Source: Stomoxys calcitrans
Lineage: Eukaryota; Arthropoda; Insecta; Diptera; Muscidae
NCBI RefSeq assembly: GCF_963082655.1
Contig: NC_081553.1
Coordinates: 130,353,736 to 130,417,735 of the forward strand
Direction: 5' to 3'
Length of the DNA: 64,000 nt
The notes beneath the pieces were generated by a model. That model was not told the origin of the DNA and ran no database searches. It saw only the letters and a list, made by a program, of their open reading frames with translations. Position 1 is the first letter of the stretch, and every line of letters begins with the position of its first letter. The translations under genes were made by a program, and so were the position numbers. This document shows positions 44,605 through 56,599 of the stretch, one piece after another.

Positions 44605-45967
44605 TTTCTCAATCACGGCCACACACAATCACGTGATTGGATCTCTCTTTAGATAAGATACTTATTGATTGGTATTCCAAAAAAAAAAATTTAAAACACA
44701 ACCAAACATTTTAAAAATATATGTAGTTGTTTCAAGCAAAAACAAAAGCAAGATATTTTAATAATAAATTACAGCTATTCGACATTGAGCAGAGTTGATG
44801 ATATAATAGCAAACATTTTGCTATTTTTACGAACCGCAAAGTAAATATTGTTCTATACCTAATGTTTCATTCAGACTTACTCATCTCATATAAACACTTA
44901 AACGTTTAAAGTGCTTTAAATGTTTAATATTATTAATAATACGAGCTTTTTGCTGCAAGTACACTCAGAGATTTTTGTTAGTTAAAACAGCTAAAAAAGG
45001 TGGCATAGATGTTATTGGGTGAGACATCAAAGATTTTATGAGTTTGCTCTACTCATAAAGAATGCACATAGAATAACGTCTTTATACTAGCTTAGGCAAT
45101 AATGGCTGGACATGCTAAGCTATACCATAAGCTGGATCTTGAAATGGTTTTATCTTCTATTTTTTGTTGACGGAAGATTTTTGTTATTTATATCACAAGA
45201 AATTATGATCACTATTATAAAAGTAACTAGTAACTAACAGACTTTTGCGAGATTTTTAATTTTTGCTAAATAGGAAATTTTTAACTCGTCTGAGAAAATT
45301 CTTTTTCTCAGACATATTTTCATTATTTCCTTAACAGCGAGATAAAGTTTGTTTTCAAAGCCATTGAAATATGTCAAAATTTTTTTAGTGCATCCTACTG
45401 TATGATGCTTGGAAATGTTGACAGACACAAATTTATCATTTCAACACATATGCAAGTATGTGGCGTTCTCAATGGCTGCGGAGAGGGATGACTGGCGCTG
45501 TCATTCGAGAAAGACTAGGATGACTGAATGAATACAAATGCCTTTTGATAGCTTGAACATAATCTGAAGGATTATTTACAAATCATGGAGTATTTGCCTC
45601 CATTTAAGAAAATGTTCATATTGTTGCTAATTTTAAATCTATTTAAGTTATTTATGTTGTGGAATTGTTATACGCTTAAAATATTAAATCACGAGACAAC
45701 TTGAGAATACTGTGGAGTACAATTTTCATGTTTGGAATACGAAGGCATAAGGTGCATATTAAAATAAGTGAAAGTAATATATTACATGGCCCCTAATAGA
45801 CATTTTGGCATGGTGGTGTTATACAAATGTTCCCCCTTGTTCTGGTAATCATATTAACAGTTTGAAACATATTTGGGTCCATATTACAAAATTTATGTTG
45901 TTATAATAAGCAAAGTCTTCACACACACATTTCGTTAAATTAAGGAATTTATGTCGTTTGTGAATTT
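44605..45967. other. unique AT-rich stretch
   Basis: About 1.3 kb without recognised repeat, gene or RNA. The minus-strand frame 45234-45428 has no motif. Confidence 0.4.
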
Positions 45968-46640
45968 AAACAAGTAAAAACACATTCAGTTCGCCTGTGC
46001 CGAACTTTTGATACCCTCCACAATGGACATATTTATTATCCTAATTTATTGTTGCTCTACTATATTCATATTAGTATCCAAATAAAGGCCGTTCTCAATC
46101 ATATTTGGTTCGTGTGCCGAGAAACTTTGTACAAGTACTAGTTCCAAATTTAAACGAAATCGGGTATTAAACGCGCATTTTATGTGCTCCAGACCCGAAA
46201 TCGGCAGATCGGTCTATATAGCAGATATATCGTAATATGGTCCTATCTATGTTGGCAGTAGGTCTATATCGCAGCTATATCTAAATATAGACCGATCAAA
46301 AACACTTGGTATAGAAGTTTTAAAATGTCATGATATCTTACAAACGAAGCCGGCATTAGTAAGGGGATAATCACAGCTTAAAATTTTTCTGAAGTTCGCC
46401 CGGGATTTGAACCCTGGCGCTCGGCGCCATAGCCGGACATGCTAACCTCTGCGCAAAGGTGGCCTCCTTATCAACCTAACCTTACCGAAAATAAGTGCAT
46501 CAGTAATTTTCTTTAATAATTCAAAATATCTTTTCAAAAATACTCTATGCCGACTTTAGGATCATGTCATGCCTACTACTAAAAGAAATTGGAATCGTAA
46601 TGACCCAATTCGATTATTCTATGGTGGTGGGTATAAAAAA
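45968..46640 (+). mobile_element. mm element (A/C intermediate) with nested SINE
   Basis: Head aaacaagtaaaaacacattcagttcgcctgtgccgaacttttg (palindrome decayed), taccctccacaatgg. Modules follow (gatcggtctatatagcagatat; ggtctatatcgcagctatatctaaatatagaccgatc, the latter an almost pure hairpin). A reversed SINE lies at 46305-46487, and a tail end ttctatggtggtgggtataaaaaa at 46640. (GACR)n is lost. Confidence 0.7.
46305..46487 (-). mobile_element. tRNA-SINE, minus, 3' truncated
   Basis: Minus strand: gaggccacctttgcgcagaggttagcatgtcc (box A at about 46448-46460), ggttcaaatcc (box B, 46403-46413), then cagaaaaattttaagctgtgattatccccttactaatgcc and catgacattttaaaacttct, matching the SINE at 55937. 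It lies inside an mm element. Confidence 0.8.
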
Positions 46641-47011
46641 ATGAACTCTAGGAAATCAATGTTTCTCACAACTTATCTTCAATTCTATTCTTTTCTGTTT
46701 TACTTAACGGGATCTAAACTCAGGGATCTAAACTACTGCAGGATCTAAACTACTGGCAAAAATTTTTTGATTGTAGAAAAGACGACTTGTTGACTTTATT
46801 CAATTATAGAAAAGTCGACTTTTTTACAACTTTTTTTACAATGTTTCTGACCTATACAGCGTTAAAATTCAGTTACGTTCCAATATGCTCCACTGACAAA
46901 ATCTGAAAAAATTTGAGGCTTTTAAAAATGCAACTGCAACGTTTGGTGTACCCGCCAAATTCTTTGTCTTAAAATTGTTGACCTTTGCAGAAGCAATGAT
47001 AGATTATGAAA
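46641..47011. repeat. Short tandem and AAAAGTCGACTT-type repeats, left half
   Basis: A 17-18 bp unit (ggatctaaactactgca) is repeated three times at about 46709-46755. It is followed by two copies of tatagaaaagtcgactt-like text at 46775-46820. Related gtcgact words appear beyond the mm-A insertion at 48886-49075. Confidence 0.5.
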
Positions 47012-48885
47012 AACAAGTAAAAAGGCGGTAAGTTCGGCCGGGCCGAACTTTGGATACCCACCACCTCGGATATATATGTAAACCATCTTTCGTCAAAATC
47101 CGGTGCAAAACTCATACCTATATATATATATAGCTATATCAATATATGCTCCGATTTGGACCAAATACTAATAAGAAAAAGTCATTGTTCAATTGTATAT
47201 AACAAAATATTGGTCTTTTTAGTAGCTATATCTAAAAATAAACCGATTTGAACTATATACGACACGGATGTCGAAAAGCATAACATAAGTCAGTGTGTCA
47301 AATTTCAGTGCAATCGGATTAAAAAAGCGCCTTTTATGGGGCCAAGACTTTAAATCGAGAGATCGGTCTATATGGCAGCTATATGCCAATCTTGATCGAT
47401 CTAGACCAAATTGACGGAGGATGTTGAAGGGGATAACACAACTCACTGTCCCAAATTTCCGCAAAATTGGATAATAAATGTGGCTTTTATGGGCCTAAGA
47501 CCCTAAATTGGAGGATCGGTCTATATGGCAGCTATACTCAAATCTGAACCGATCTAAGCCATATTGACGGAGAATGTCGAGGGGCTTAAGACAACGTACT
47601 ATCCCAAATTTCAGCAAAATCGGATAATAAATGTAGCTTTTTATGGGCCTATGACCCTAAATCGGAGGATCGGTCTATATGGCAGCTATATCCAAATCGG
47701 AACCGATCTGAGCCAAATTGACGGAGGATGTCGAGAGGCCTAAGACAACACACTGTCCCAAATTTCAGCAAAATCGGATAATAAATGTGGCTTTTATGGG
47801 CATATGACCCTAAATCGGAGGATCGGTCTATATGGCAGCTAATCCAAATCTGAACCGATCTGAGCCATATGGACGGAGGATGTGGAAGGGCCTAAGACAA
47901 CGTACTGTCCCAAATTTCAGCAAAATCGGATTATAAATGTGGCTTTTATGGGCCTATGACACTAAATCGGAGGATCGGTCTATATGGCAGCTAATCCAAT
48001 TCTGAACCGATCTGAGCCAAATTGACGAAGGAAGTCGAAAGGCCTAACACAAATCCCTGTCCCAAATTTCAGCAAAATCGGATAATAAATGTGGCTTTTA
48101 TGGGCCTATGACCCTAAATCGAAGGATCGGTCTATATGGCAGCTATATCTAAATCTGAACCGATCTGAGCCAAATTGACGGAGGATGTCGAAGGGCCTAA
48201 CACAACTCACTGTCCCAAATTTCAGCAAAATCGGATAATAAATGTAGCTTTTTATGGGCCTATGACCCTAAATCGGAGGATCGGTCTATATGGCAGCTAT
48301 ATCCAAATCTGCACTGATCTGAGCCATATTGACGGAGGATGTCGAGAGGCCTAAGGCAACATACTGTCCCAAATTTCAGCAAAATCGGATAATAAATGTG
48401 GCTTTTATGGGCCTATGACCCTAAATCGAAGGATCGGTCTATATGGCAGCTATATCTAAATCTGAACCGATCTGAGCCAATTTGACGGAGAATGTCGAAG
48501 GGCCTAACACAACTCACTGTCCCAAATTTCAGCAAAATCGGATAATAAATGTGGCTTTTATTGGCCTAAGACCCTAAATCGGCGGATCGGTCTATATGGG
48601 AGCTATATCAAGATATAGTCCGATATAGCCCATCTTCGAACTTAACCTGCTTATGGACAAAAAAAAATCTGTGCAAAATTTCAGCTCAATATCTCTATTT
48701 TTGAAGACTGTAGCGTGATTTCAACAGACAGACGGACAGACGGACGGACATTTCTAGATCGTCTTAGATTTTTACGCTGATCAATAATATATATACTTTA
48801 TAGGGTCGGAAATGGATATTTCGATGTATTGCAAACGGAATGACAAAATGAATATACCCCCACCCGTCGGTGGTGGGTATAAAAA
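47012..48885 (+). mobile_element. mm-A element, longest copy, nine modules
   Basis: Intact head (aacaagtaaaaaggcggtaagttcggccgggccgaac, atacccaccacctcgg), then module starts gatcggtcta at 47361, 47514, 47668, 47821, 47973, 48125, 48279, 48432 and 48585 (steps 152-154). The modules are much more alike than in other copies. The tail has agacagacggacagacggacggac, tatatatacttt and ccacccgtcggtggtgggtataaaaa. It looks like the youngest or most homogenised copy. The minus frame 47219-47464 is a by-product. Confidence 0.95.
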
Positions 48886-49374
48886 GTCGACTATCGACAA
48901 ATCGTCTATTTGACTTGTTAGCCATTGAAAGGTAATTTCACATGTTAAGAAAACGTCGATTATTTAAACTCGAATTCTGATAGGTTAAACTGTGAAAGTC
49001 GACATCGACTTTTTTACAAAAAAAGAAACAAATAGTCGATTAATCGATTTGTCGAAAGCTGACTTTTAGTTTCCTATGATATCGCAGTAGACATAGTCGA
49101 TGTCCATCTCAAACTTATAGTTACCAACTTTCACTGTTGATTCGCATTCGCGGTATGTCAACAAATTGATATAACATATCCCACATTACTGCAACATATG
49201 CTTTGGCGCAATCTTTCGATTAGGCTATTCAGTAAGTTAAGTACGTTTGAATGGGAAGTGGGTGCGTACCACCCACTGTACCTGTCGGTATTGCATTTTC
49301 CAATACCAAATGGTATCAAATAATTTGTTTGCATCATTCATATCATATGGTACTGTTTTTATAAAAAAAAAAAA
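48886..49374. repeat. GTCGACT-rich repeat, right half, then unique sequence
   Basis: gtcgactatcgacaaatcgtc, aaagtcgacatcgacttttttac, aatagtcgattaatcgatttgtcgaaag: overlapping palindromic words to about 49075, then unassigned text. Together with 46770-47010 it may be one older element split by the mm-A. Confidence 0.45.
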
Positions 49375-50132
49375 CAATAAGGCTGTATAATACCGCACAC
49401 CTAACCTATAACCTATATCCAATTCTGAAACAATTTTGATGAACCTCGGCGAGCAAATATGTTCAAACTGTAAAAAGTACGGTTGACAAATGACAACATT
49501 ATGGCAAATTACCCAAAATCTGACGAACATATTTATGGGAGCTATATCTAATTCTGAACCGATTTCGAGCAAACTTTTCAGATAATGTGGTAGTCGTCGA
49601 GGAAAGCGTTGTGCAATATTTTGGCAAGATTGGTCAATAAATGAGCTTGCAGTGGCTCTAGGAGTTAAAATCGGGCGATATTTATATATGAGAGCTATAT
49701 CTAAATCTGAACCGATTTCCATGAAATTGACCAGTAATGTCGAGAGTCCTAAACAAATCCTTCCTGCCAAATTTCGAGAGAATCGGTTAACAAATTTATT
49801 GCATTATTTCTGAAAATCGGACGAACATATATAGGAGTTATATCCAGATCTGAACCAATTTTTTCTAATTTCAATAGGCTTCGTCTCTAGGTCGAAAAAC
49901 ATGCCTGTGCCAAATTTGAGGACGATCGGATGAAAACTGCGACCTGTACTTTGTACACAAATTAACATGGACAGGCAGACATACAGATAGACAGATGGAC
50001 ATAGCTAAATCGAATCAGAAAGTGATTCTGAGTAGATCGGTATACTTATCAATGGGTCTATCTCTCTTCCTTTTTGGTGTTACAAACATATTCACCAAGT
50101 TATTTATCACAGTTGTGACGTAGGGTATAAAA
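49375..50132 (+). mobile_element. mm-C element
   Basis: Weak head (tgtataataccgcacacctaacc). Modules have gggagctatatctaattctgaaccgatttc (49537), gagagctatatctaaatctgaaccgatttcc (49691) and ggagttatatccagatctgaacc (49832), spaced 154 and about 141. The tail has acatggacaggcagacatacagatagacagatggacatagc, aagtgattctgagtagatcgg and cacagttgtgacgtagggtataaaaa. The 177-codon minus frame 49237-49770 just passes through it. Confidence 0.8.
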
Positions 50133-51294
50133 ATCGATGTTAGTACACCATTAATACAATATGGAAGTGGTAAGAGTACATTTGATATCAATCTTTCGGT
50201 GTTGGGGTTAAACAATCTTTGTAGAAATAAGAACGAATTTGTATATCCAGTAAAAGGATATCGAACTTTGCCTTTTAAATATCATAAAAAACTGTGTAAA
50301 TTTGAATCCTCTTTCTTATTAAAAGACGTTGTATTCAATTTGTGCAGACAACATTATTATATTGATGAGTGTTGCTTTAAGTAATCGCTACATTGGTTTT
50401 TAATTTAATGCTTCATTTACTGTATTTGAGTTACATTTTTCAACATCCGCTCAAGTCATTTGCAAGTCTTTGACAACGAACTTAGTTGTTTACTTCTTGA
50501 AATGGGGCATAAGATCCTTGCCACACAATGGATGGCGAAGAGCAATTATTCTAAGAGTAAACATCGACTGGCCTTTGTAGCTTTAAATGTTGTACAAGCA
50601 ATGTCTTTGACATTTGAAAATGACACTTTATTTCCTTAGTTCTCAAGATAACCGAGCAACGATGTTCGTTGTTGGTCAATTTGTCATTTGGCTTAAATGT
50701 TATTGTGGCTTTAATTAAACAAATTACGCCACAGAGTGGTAGAATGTGCATGTGCCAAATGAAAGCACTTTTGTTTATTTTTCCTCTAATGTTTAATCCC
50801 TGCAGTTTACGTCGGATACAAAACACAAGCAAATAAACAATACTCACTTCTATGTTTTCACAACAACTTGGGAAAACAACATTTACATGCTCATTCTAAA
50901 TTACCCAGGCATCTTCATCATCATCATCTTCGGCAACAGCAGACGCTGAAGGATGTTCACTTACAGCAACAGAGAGTGGAAGTTCAAAGAGATAATTATT
51001 TTAAATAATGTATACCCAATTTAAGATGAGACAGCACTTTCACTTGGTGAAAAAAGTACCACTGATTGGAGAAACAGTTTCTTGAAGTAAGCAAATGAAA
51101 TTTGAATGTGATTTTCATAGGAAGAGGTTGATGCAGGGACCTTAGGGAAATCCCCATAAACTAAATTTTTTATAATACAGAGCGATTATTATATCTCATA
51201 TGAAATAAGTTCGGTAATTTTTCATTAATTTGGGGAAATGAGCAATTTTGTATCAGTCATTTGTGAATTCAAACACACTACGTCTTAAAAAAAA
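50133..51294. other. unique stretch with small ATC microsatellite
   Basis: A 61-codon frame 50199-50384 (Cys-rich end VFNLCRQHYYIDECCFK) is unrecognised and may be chance. cttcatcatcatcatcttc lies at about 50911-50929. No gene was called. Confidence 0.4.
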
Positions 51295-52370
51295 AACAAG
51301 TAAAAGCGTGCTAAGTTCGGCCGGGCCGAATCTTATATACCCTTGTTCTGCTATTAGTGCGATATCAAGATATGGTCCGGTTTGGACCACAATTAAATTA
51401 TATGTTGGAGACCTGTGTCAAATGTCAGCCAATTCGAATAAGAATTGCGCCCTTTGGGGGCTCAAGAGTAAAATAGAGGGTTCGATTTATATGGATGCTG
51501 TATCGGGCTATAGACCGATTTGAACCATAATAAACACGTATGTTGATGGTCATGAGAGGATCCGACGTACAAAATTTCAGCCAAATCTAATAATAATTGC
51601 GACCTCTAGAGGCTCAAAAAATCAAGATCTCAGATCGGTTTAAATGGCAGCTATATCAGGTTATAAACTGATTTGAACCTTATTTGACACAGTTGTGTAA
51701 AGTAAGAATAAAATACGTCATGCAAAATTTCAGCCAAATCGTATAGAAATTGCGCACTCTAGAAGCTCAAGAAATCAAGTCCCCAGATCTGTTTATATGA
51801 CAGCTATATCAGGTTATGAACCGATTTGAACCATACCTGGCACAGTTGTTGGATATCATAACAAAATACTTTGTGCAAAATTCATTCAAATCGGATAAGA
51901 ATTGCGCCCTCTAGAGGCTCAAGAAGTCAAGACCCAAGATCGGTTTATATGACTGCTATATCAGGTTATTGACCGATTTGAACCATACTTGGCACAGTTG
52001 TTGGTTATCATAACAAAACACGTAGTGCAAAATTTCATTCCAATCGGATAAGAATTGCGCACTCTAGAGGCTCAAGAAGTCAAGACCCAAGATCGGTTTA
52101 CATGGCAGCTATATCAAAACATGGACTGATATGACCCTTTTACAATACCAACCGACCTACACTAATAAGCAGTATGTGTGCAAAATTTTAAGCGGCTAGC
52201 TTTACTCCTTCGGAAGTTAGCATGCTTTTGACTGACAGACGGACGGACATGGCTAGATCGCGACGGTCAAGAATATATATACTTTATGGGGTCTGAGACG
52301 AATATTTCGAGTAGTTACAAACAGAATGACGAAATTAGTATACCCCCCATCCTATGGTGGAGGATATAAA
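51295..52370 (+). mobile_element. mm-B element, first of a three-element train
   Basis: Intact head palindrome (aacaagtaaaagcgtgctaagttcggccgggccgaatc), then a deletion that joins tatacccttg to ttctgctattag and removes the ccaccatgg motif. Six modules follow. The tail gactgacagacggacggacatgg, atatatatacttt and the terminus cctatggtggaggatataaaaa run into the next element's aacaag. Confidence 0.92.
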
Positions 52371-53510
52371 AACAAGTAAAAAGGCGTTATGTTCGGGCCG
52401 AACTTTGGATACCCACCACCTTGGGTATATATGTAAACCACCTTATATCCCATAGCACCTTTATCGAAATATGTTTCGATTTGGACCAAATACTAATAAG
52501 TACAAGTCATTGTTCAATTCTGTATATATATATATAAAAATAAACCGATTTGAACCATATACGACACGGATTTCGAAAAGCTTAATACAAGTCACTGTGT
52601 CAAATTTCAGTGAAATCGGATTATAAATGCGCCTTTTATGGGGCCAAGACTTTAAATCGAGATATCGGTCTACATGGCAGCTATATCCAAATCAGGACCG
52701 ATCTGTGGCACTGTCCCAATTTTCGGCGAAGTCGGACAATAAATGCGCCTTTTGTGGGTCCAAAACCTTAAATCGTGAGATCGGTCTATATGGCAGCTAT
52801 ATCCAAATGTGAACCGTTGAGGGCCAAATGGAAAGAAGGTTTGGAAGAGCCTGAGAAAACTCACTGTCCCAAATTTCAGCAAAAATCGGATAATAAATGC
52901 GGCTTTTATGGGCCTAAGACCCTAAATCGGAGTATCGATCTATATGGCAGCTATATCCAAATCTGGACCGATCTGAGCTAAATTGACGGAGGATGTCAAG
53001 GGATTTAAACTATCTCAATGTCCCAATTTTCAGCAAAATCGGATAATAAATGTGGCTTTTATGGGACTAAGACCCTAAATCGGAGGATCGGTCTATATGG
53101 CAGCTATAACCAAATCTGGACCGATCTGGGCAAAAGGATGTCGAGGGGCCTAACACAGCTGACTGTCCCAAATTTCAACAAAATTGGATAATAAATGTGG
53201 CTTTTATGGACCTAAGACCCTAAATTGGCGGATCGGTTTATTCGGGGGCTATATCAAGATATAGTCCGATATAGCCCATCTTCAAACTTAACCTGCTTAT
53301 GGACAAAAAAAGAATCTGTGCAAAGTTTTAGCTCAAAATCTCTTTTTTAAAAACTGTAGATTTCAACAGACAGACGGACGGACATGTCCTGATCATTTTT
53401 ACTCTGATCAAGAATATATAAACTTTATAGGGTCGAAAATGGATTTTCCGATGTGTTGCAAACGGAATGACAAAATGAAAATACCCCCATTCTTCGGTGG
53501 TGGGTATAAA
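52371..53510 (+). mobile_element. mm-A element, second of a three-element train
   Basis: Head aacaagtaaaaaggcgttatgttcgggccgaac (palindrome shortened), atacccaccaccttggg. The first block contains tatatatatataaaaataaaccg. Modules start at gatatcggtctacatggcagc (52661), gatcggtctatatggcagc (52781), 52936, 53088 and 53231. The tail is reduced to agacagacggacggacatgtcc, then ttcttcggtggtgggtataaaaa. Confidence 0.92.
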
Positions 53511-53513
53511 AAA

Positions 53514-54598
53514 AAGAAACAGTGTGCTAAGTTCGGCCGGGCCGAATCTTATATACCCTCCACCATGAATCGCATTTGTCGAGTTCTTTGCGCGGTAGCA
53601 ATTTTTAGGCAAACATAGAATATTGAATAAGAACTGTTCTGCTATTGGAACTATATCAAGTTATAGTCAGATTCGGATCATAAATGAATTGAATGCTGAA
53701 CATTGTAGAAGTCATTGTGTAATATTTCAGTCCATTCTGATACGAATTGCGCCTTGTATGGGCTCAAGAAGTAAAATCGGGAGATCGGTTTACATGGGAG
53801 CTATATCAAGCTATAGATCGATTCAGACCAAATTAAACACGTATATTGAAGGCCATAGGAGAAGCCGTTGTACAAAATTTCTGTCAAATCGAATGAGAAT
53901 TGTGCCCTCTAGAGGCTCAAGGAGTCAAGATCCCAGATCGGTTTATATGGCATTTATATCGGGTTATGTACCTATTTGCGCCATACTTATCACATTGTTA
54001 GAAGTTATAAGAAAACATCTCATGCAAAATTTCAGCCAAATCGGATGAGAATTGCGCCCTCTAGCGGCTCAAGAAGTCAGAATCGAAATTCGGTTTATGT
54101 GGCAGCTATATCAGGTTATGAAGCGATTTAAACCATACTTGTCATAGTTGTTTGAAGCCATAACAGAACACTTCGTGGATAAGAATTGCGACCTTTACTA
54201 GGTCAAGAAGTCTAATTGGGAGATCGGTTTATGTGGCAGCTATTTCGGGTTGTGAGCCGATTTGAACTATACCTACTATAGTAGTCGGAAGTGGTACCAA
54301 AACACTACGTGCAAAATTCAGCCAAATCGGGTAATATTTGCGCCCACTAAAGGCTTAGGAAGTAAAAACCCAAGAATGATTAATATGGCAGCTATATCAA
54401 AACGTGGACCGATTTGGCCCATTTAAAATCCCAACCGACCAACACTAATAAGATGTGTTTGTGCAAAATTTCATGCGGCTAGCTTTACTCCATCGAAAGT
54501 TAGCGTGCATTCGTCGGACGGCGGGCAGTGGGACGTATCGACTTAAAATGACATGACTTAAAATGTCTTAGACGTATATTTCGTGGAGTTACAAAATA
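53514..54598 (+). mobile_element. mm-B element, third of a three-element train, end missing
   Basis: Intact palindrome and terminal motif (gtgtgctaagttcggccgggccgaatc, tataccctccaccatgaatcgc), six modules, then gtcggacggcgggcag in place of (GACR)n. It breaks off at gtggagttacaaaatatgg, where a LINE fragment follows. Confidence 0.9.
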
Positions 54599-54830
54599 TG
54601 GTTCAGCAGAGGAACTCGTCAAAGATGTGTACTGTCTCCTCTACTTTGGAACATAGCCATTACCAATATATTATTGTTTCTGGAAGAAAAAGGTGTAAAA
54701 GTGGTCGCCAATGCTGATGGCGTGGCTATTGCGGTTAGGGGAATGTTTCCCAATACTGTTAGAGTTACACTTCAGGAAGCTCTAGACGACACAGAAAGTG
54801 GGCTACCGAAAGTGTTTGATAATGTTGTAT
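54599..54830 (+). pseudogene. R1-type LINE reverse transcriptase fragment with mutated YADD
   Basis: One frame reads SRGTRQRCVLSPLLWNIAIT, NILLFLEEKGVKVVANADGV and AIAVRGMFPNTVRVTLQEAL. This covers RT motif B (RGTPQGGVLSPLLWN in the family) and motif C, where YADD has become NADG (54710-54721), losing the second catalytic Asp. Only about 75 codons survive. It may belong to the same family as 56600-56885 or 27440-28015. Confidence 0.75.
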
Positions 54831-55930
54831 ACATATATGTGGCTCTGAAGCGTGTGTTAAAACTTTAGAGCCACAGTGATTTCAAAAAATTGCCCAAAAT
54901 GCCGAAATTTTAAAATCATTTTGTGCGTGAGGGTTTTCTTTATTGGACCACCATAAATGTAATATTTTATGCAATCTTTAATAAAAACTTAATAGAGATA
55001 TGAGATTGTAAAAAAGTCATCACCCTTGTATATAATAAGTTTGATATCGACACATCATCATAACATACCACAGCGATTTGTGTCCTTTTCTCATCATAAA
55101 GCAAATTTCTGTCAAACTTTGATTAAATTATCCCACATTCGCAGCAATGGGATTGCAGAGTCTCTTAGAGAGTTTGTCAAGGTCGTCTGATAAACTTAAG
55201 CAATTTATTTAAGCAACATACTACAACGCGTTGAAGTAATGATCTTATGATGTTGCTATTCATAATTGCGTAAGGGGACTTATTTGTCAACCTTTGGATT
55301 GTATTAAAAGCAATTTTATGCTAATCAGGTTCCACAGAGAAATTATTATTATTATTAAATGAAAAATCAGTTTTTGGCACAACTAATTGGTTTTGCGCAA
55401 TGAAGGAGCGAAGAAAACCGATGTATACTCACCACCACTACACCCAGAGAAATTTGTTTGCTGATATCAGCAAACATTGTCTGGTGATATTAACTTAAAA
55501 CTTTAAAATTTGAATAAAACCATAAAAGCTCTCGCTGTTGCTCCGTGTGTTCAGGTTCGTATCCCGGTCAGACTCTGCCAAATTTTTTCATTTTCAAGTT
55601 TTGTGCCTGTTAGGACGAATATCATTAAAATACACAATTTTTGTTTGTTTCTCTTTCGAGACGATAGAAATGGAAAAGGAAAGCCAGAGATCACAACACA
55701 CCAACCACGCGCGTATAAAACATGAAAAATATTGCTTAAACAAATATTTCTTTCTTAATGGTCCCTGGCTTCTAAAAAAAGAGTTAACAATTTAATTTAA
55801 ATGAATCGTACTCAATACCAATCTTAGCACGAAATCTAGTTCCAAATGTATTATATTCCATTCTCAGCGTCCAAGTCAATACAATCTATATATGGATAAT
55901 GAAATATTTAAATAAGATAATTTAAATAAT
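54831..55930. other. unassigned stretch with scraps of families R and S
   Basis: cagagaaatttgtttgctgatatcagcaaac at about 55445-55475 is a scrap of family R containing the inverted pair tttgctgatatcagcaaa. At 55540-55720 there is a tRNA-box-B-like ggttcgtatcccgg, then tttctctttcgagacgatag ... agatcacaacacaccaacc (family S, also at 26262-26350). The combination could be the relic of a second SINE family. Confidence 0.4.
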
Positions 55931-55936
55931 ATGGAG

Positions 55937-56252
55937 GTGGAGGCTACCGTAGCGCAGAGGTTAGCATGTCCGCCTATGACGCTGAAAGCCTGGGTTCGAA
56001 TCCTGGCGAGACCATCAGAAAAAAATTTCAGCGGTGGTTTTCCCCTCCCAATGCTGGCAACATTTGTGAGGTACTATGCCATGTAAAACTTCTCTCCAAA
56101 GAGGTGTCGCACTGCGGCACGCCGTTCGGACTCGGCTATAAAAAGAGAGGCCCCTTATCATTGAGCTTTAACTTGAATCGGACTGCACTTATTGATATGT
56201 GAGAAGTTTGCCCCTTTTCCTTAGTGGAATGTTCATGGGCAAAATTTATTGT
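55937..56252 (+). mobile_element. tRNA-derived SINE, full-length reference copy
   Basis: The tRNA-like head carries box A TAGCGCAGAGG (55950-55960) and box B GGTTCGAATCC (55993-56003) with normal spacing, so a Pol III promoter is present. The body follows: cccctcccaatgctggcaacatttgtgagg, aaagaggtgtcgcactgcggcacgcc, cggctataaaaagagaggcccc, aacttgaatcggactgcac and ttccttagtggaatgttcatgggcaaa. There is no long A-tail. Four other copies in the window match parts of it. Confidence 0.88.
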
Positions 56253-56599
56253 TTGCTGTATTTATAAATACCTCGTTTACATTTCCCAATGTCCTCCAAT
56301 TTGTTGCGTTTGGCATTTATCCATTCTATATGTTCATTCTATATGTATACCTTATTTACCAATCAATGGCCGCGATACAAAAAATATCGAATTTATATAC
56401 CAAAAATAATTAAAGCAATTAACACCATATTTAATCGGTCAAATTTAGGTCCATATTTTTTCTGTGTACGCACAGTGTTGCCAAATCGAAAAATCTTTGA
56501 AATAATACTGGAACTTTTGAACGGATAGAGATATGGACACGTAACATATCAAACTCAATGTTGAGGTATTTTCCAATAAGTACGCAATTTGGGGACTCT
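56253..56599. other. unassigned stretch
   Basis: No recognised feature. The short frames here have no motif. Confidence 0.35.

Noticed and set aside
47361..48600. Regular direct repeats resembling a CRISPR array
   Set aside because: The repeats are 153 bp and contiguous, with no short repeat/unique spacer alternation, in an evidently eukaryotic setting.
49237..49770. 177-codon minus-strand ORF
   Set aside because: It runs partly through mm-C modules read backwards. Length is explained by the module period and the peptide shows no domain.
55950..56003. Possible tRNA gene with box A and box B
   Set aside because: The sequence does not close into a full cloverleaf with paired acceptor ends and continues into a SINE body shared with four other loci.
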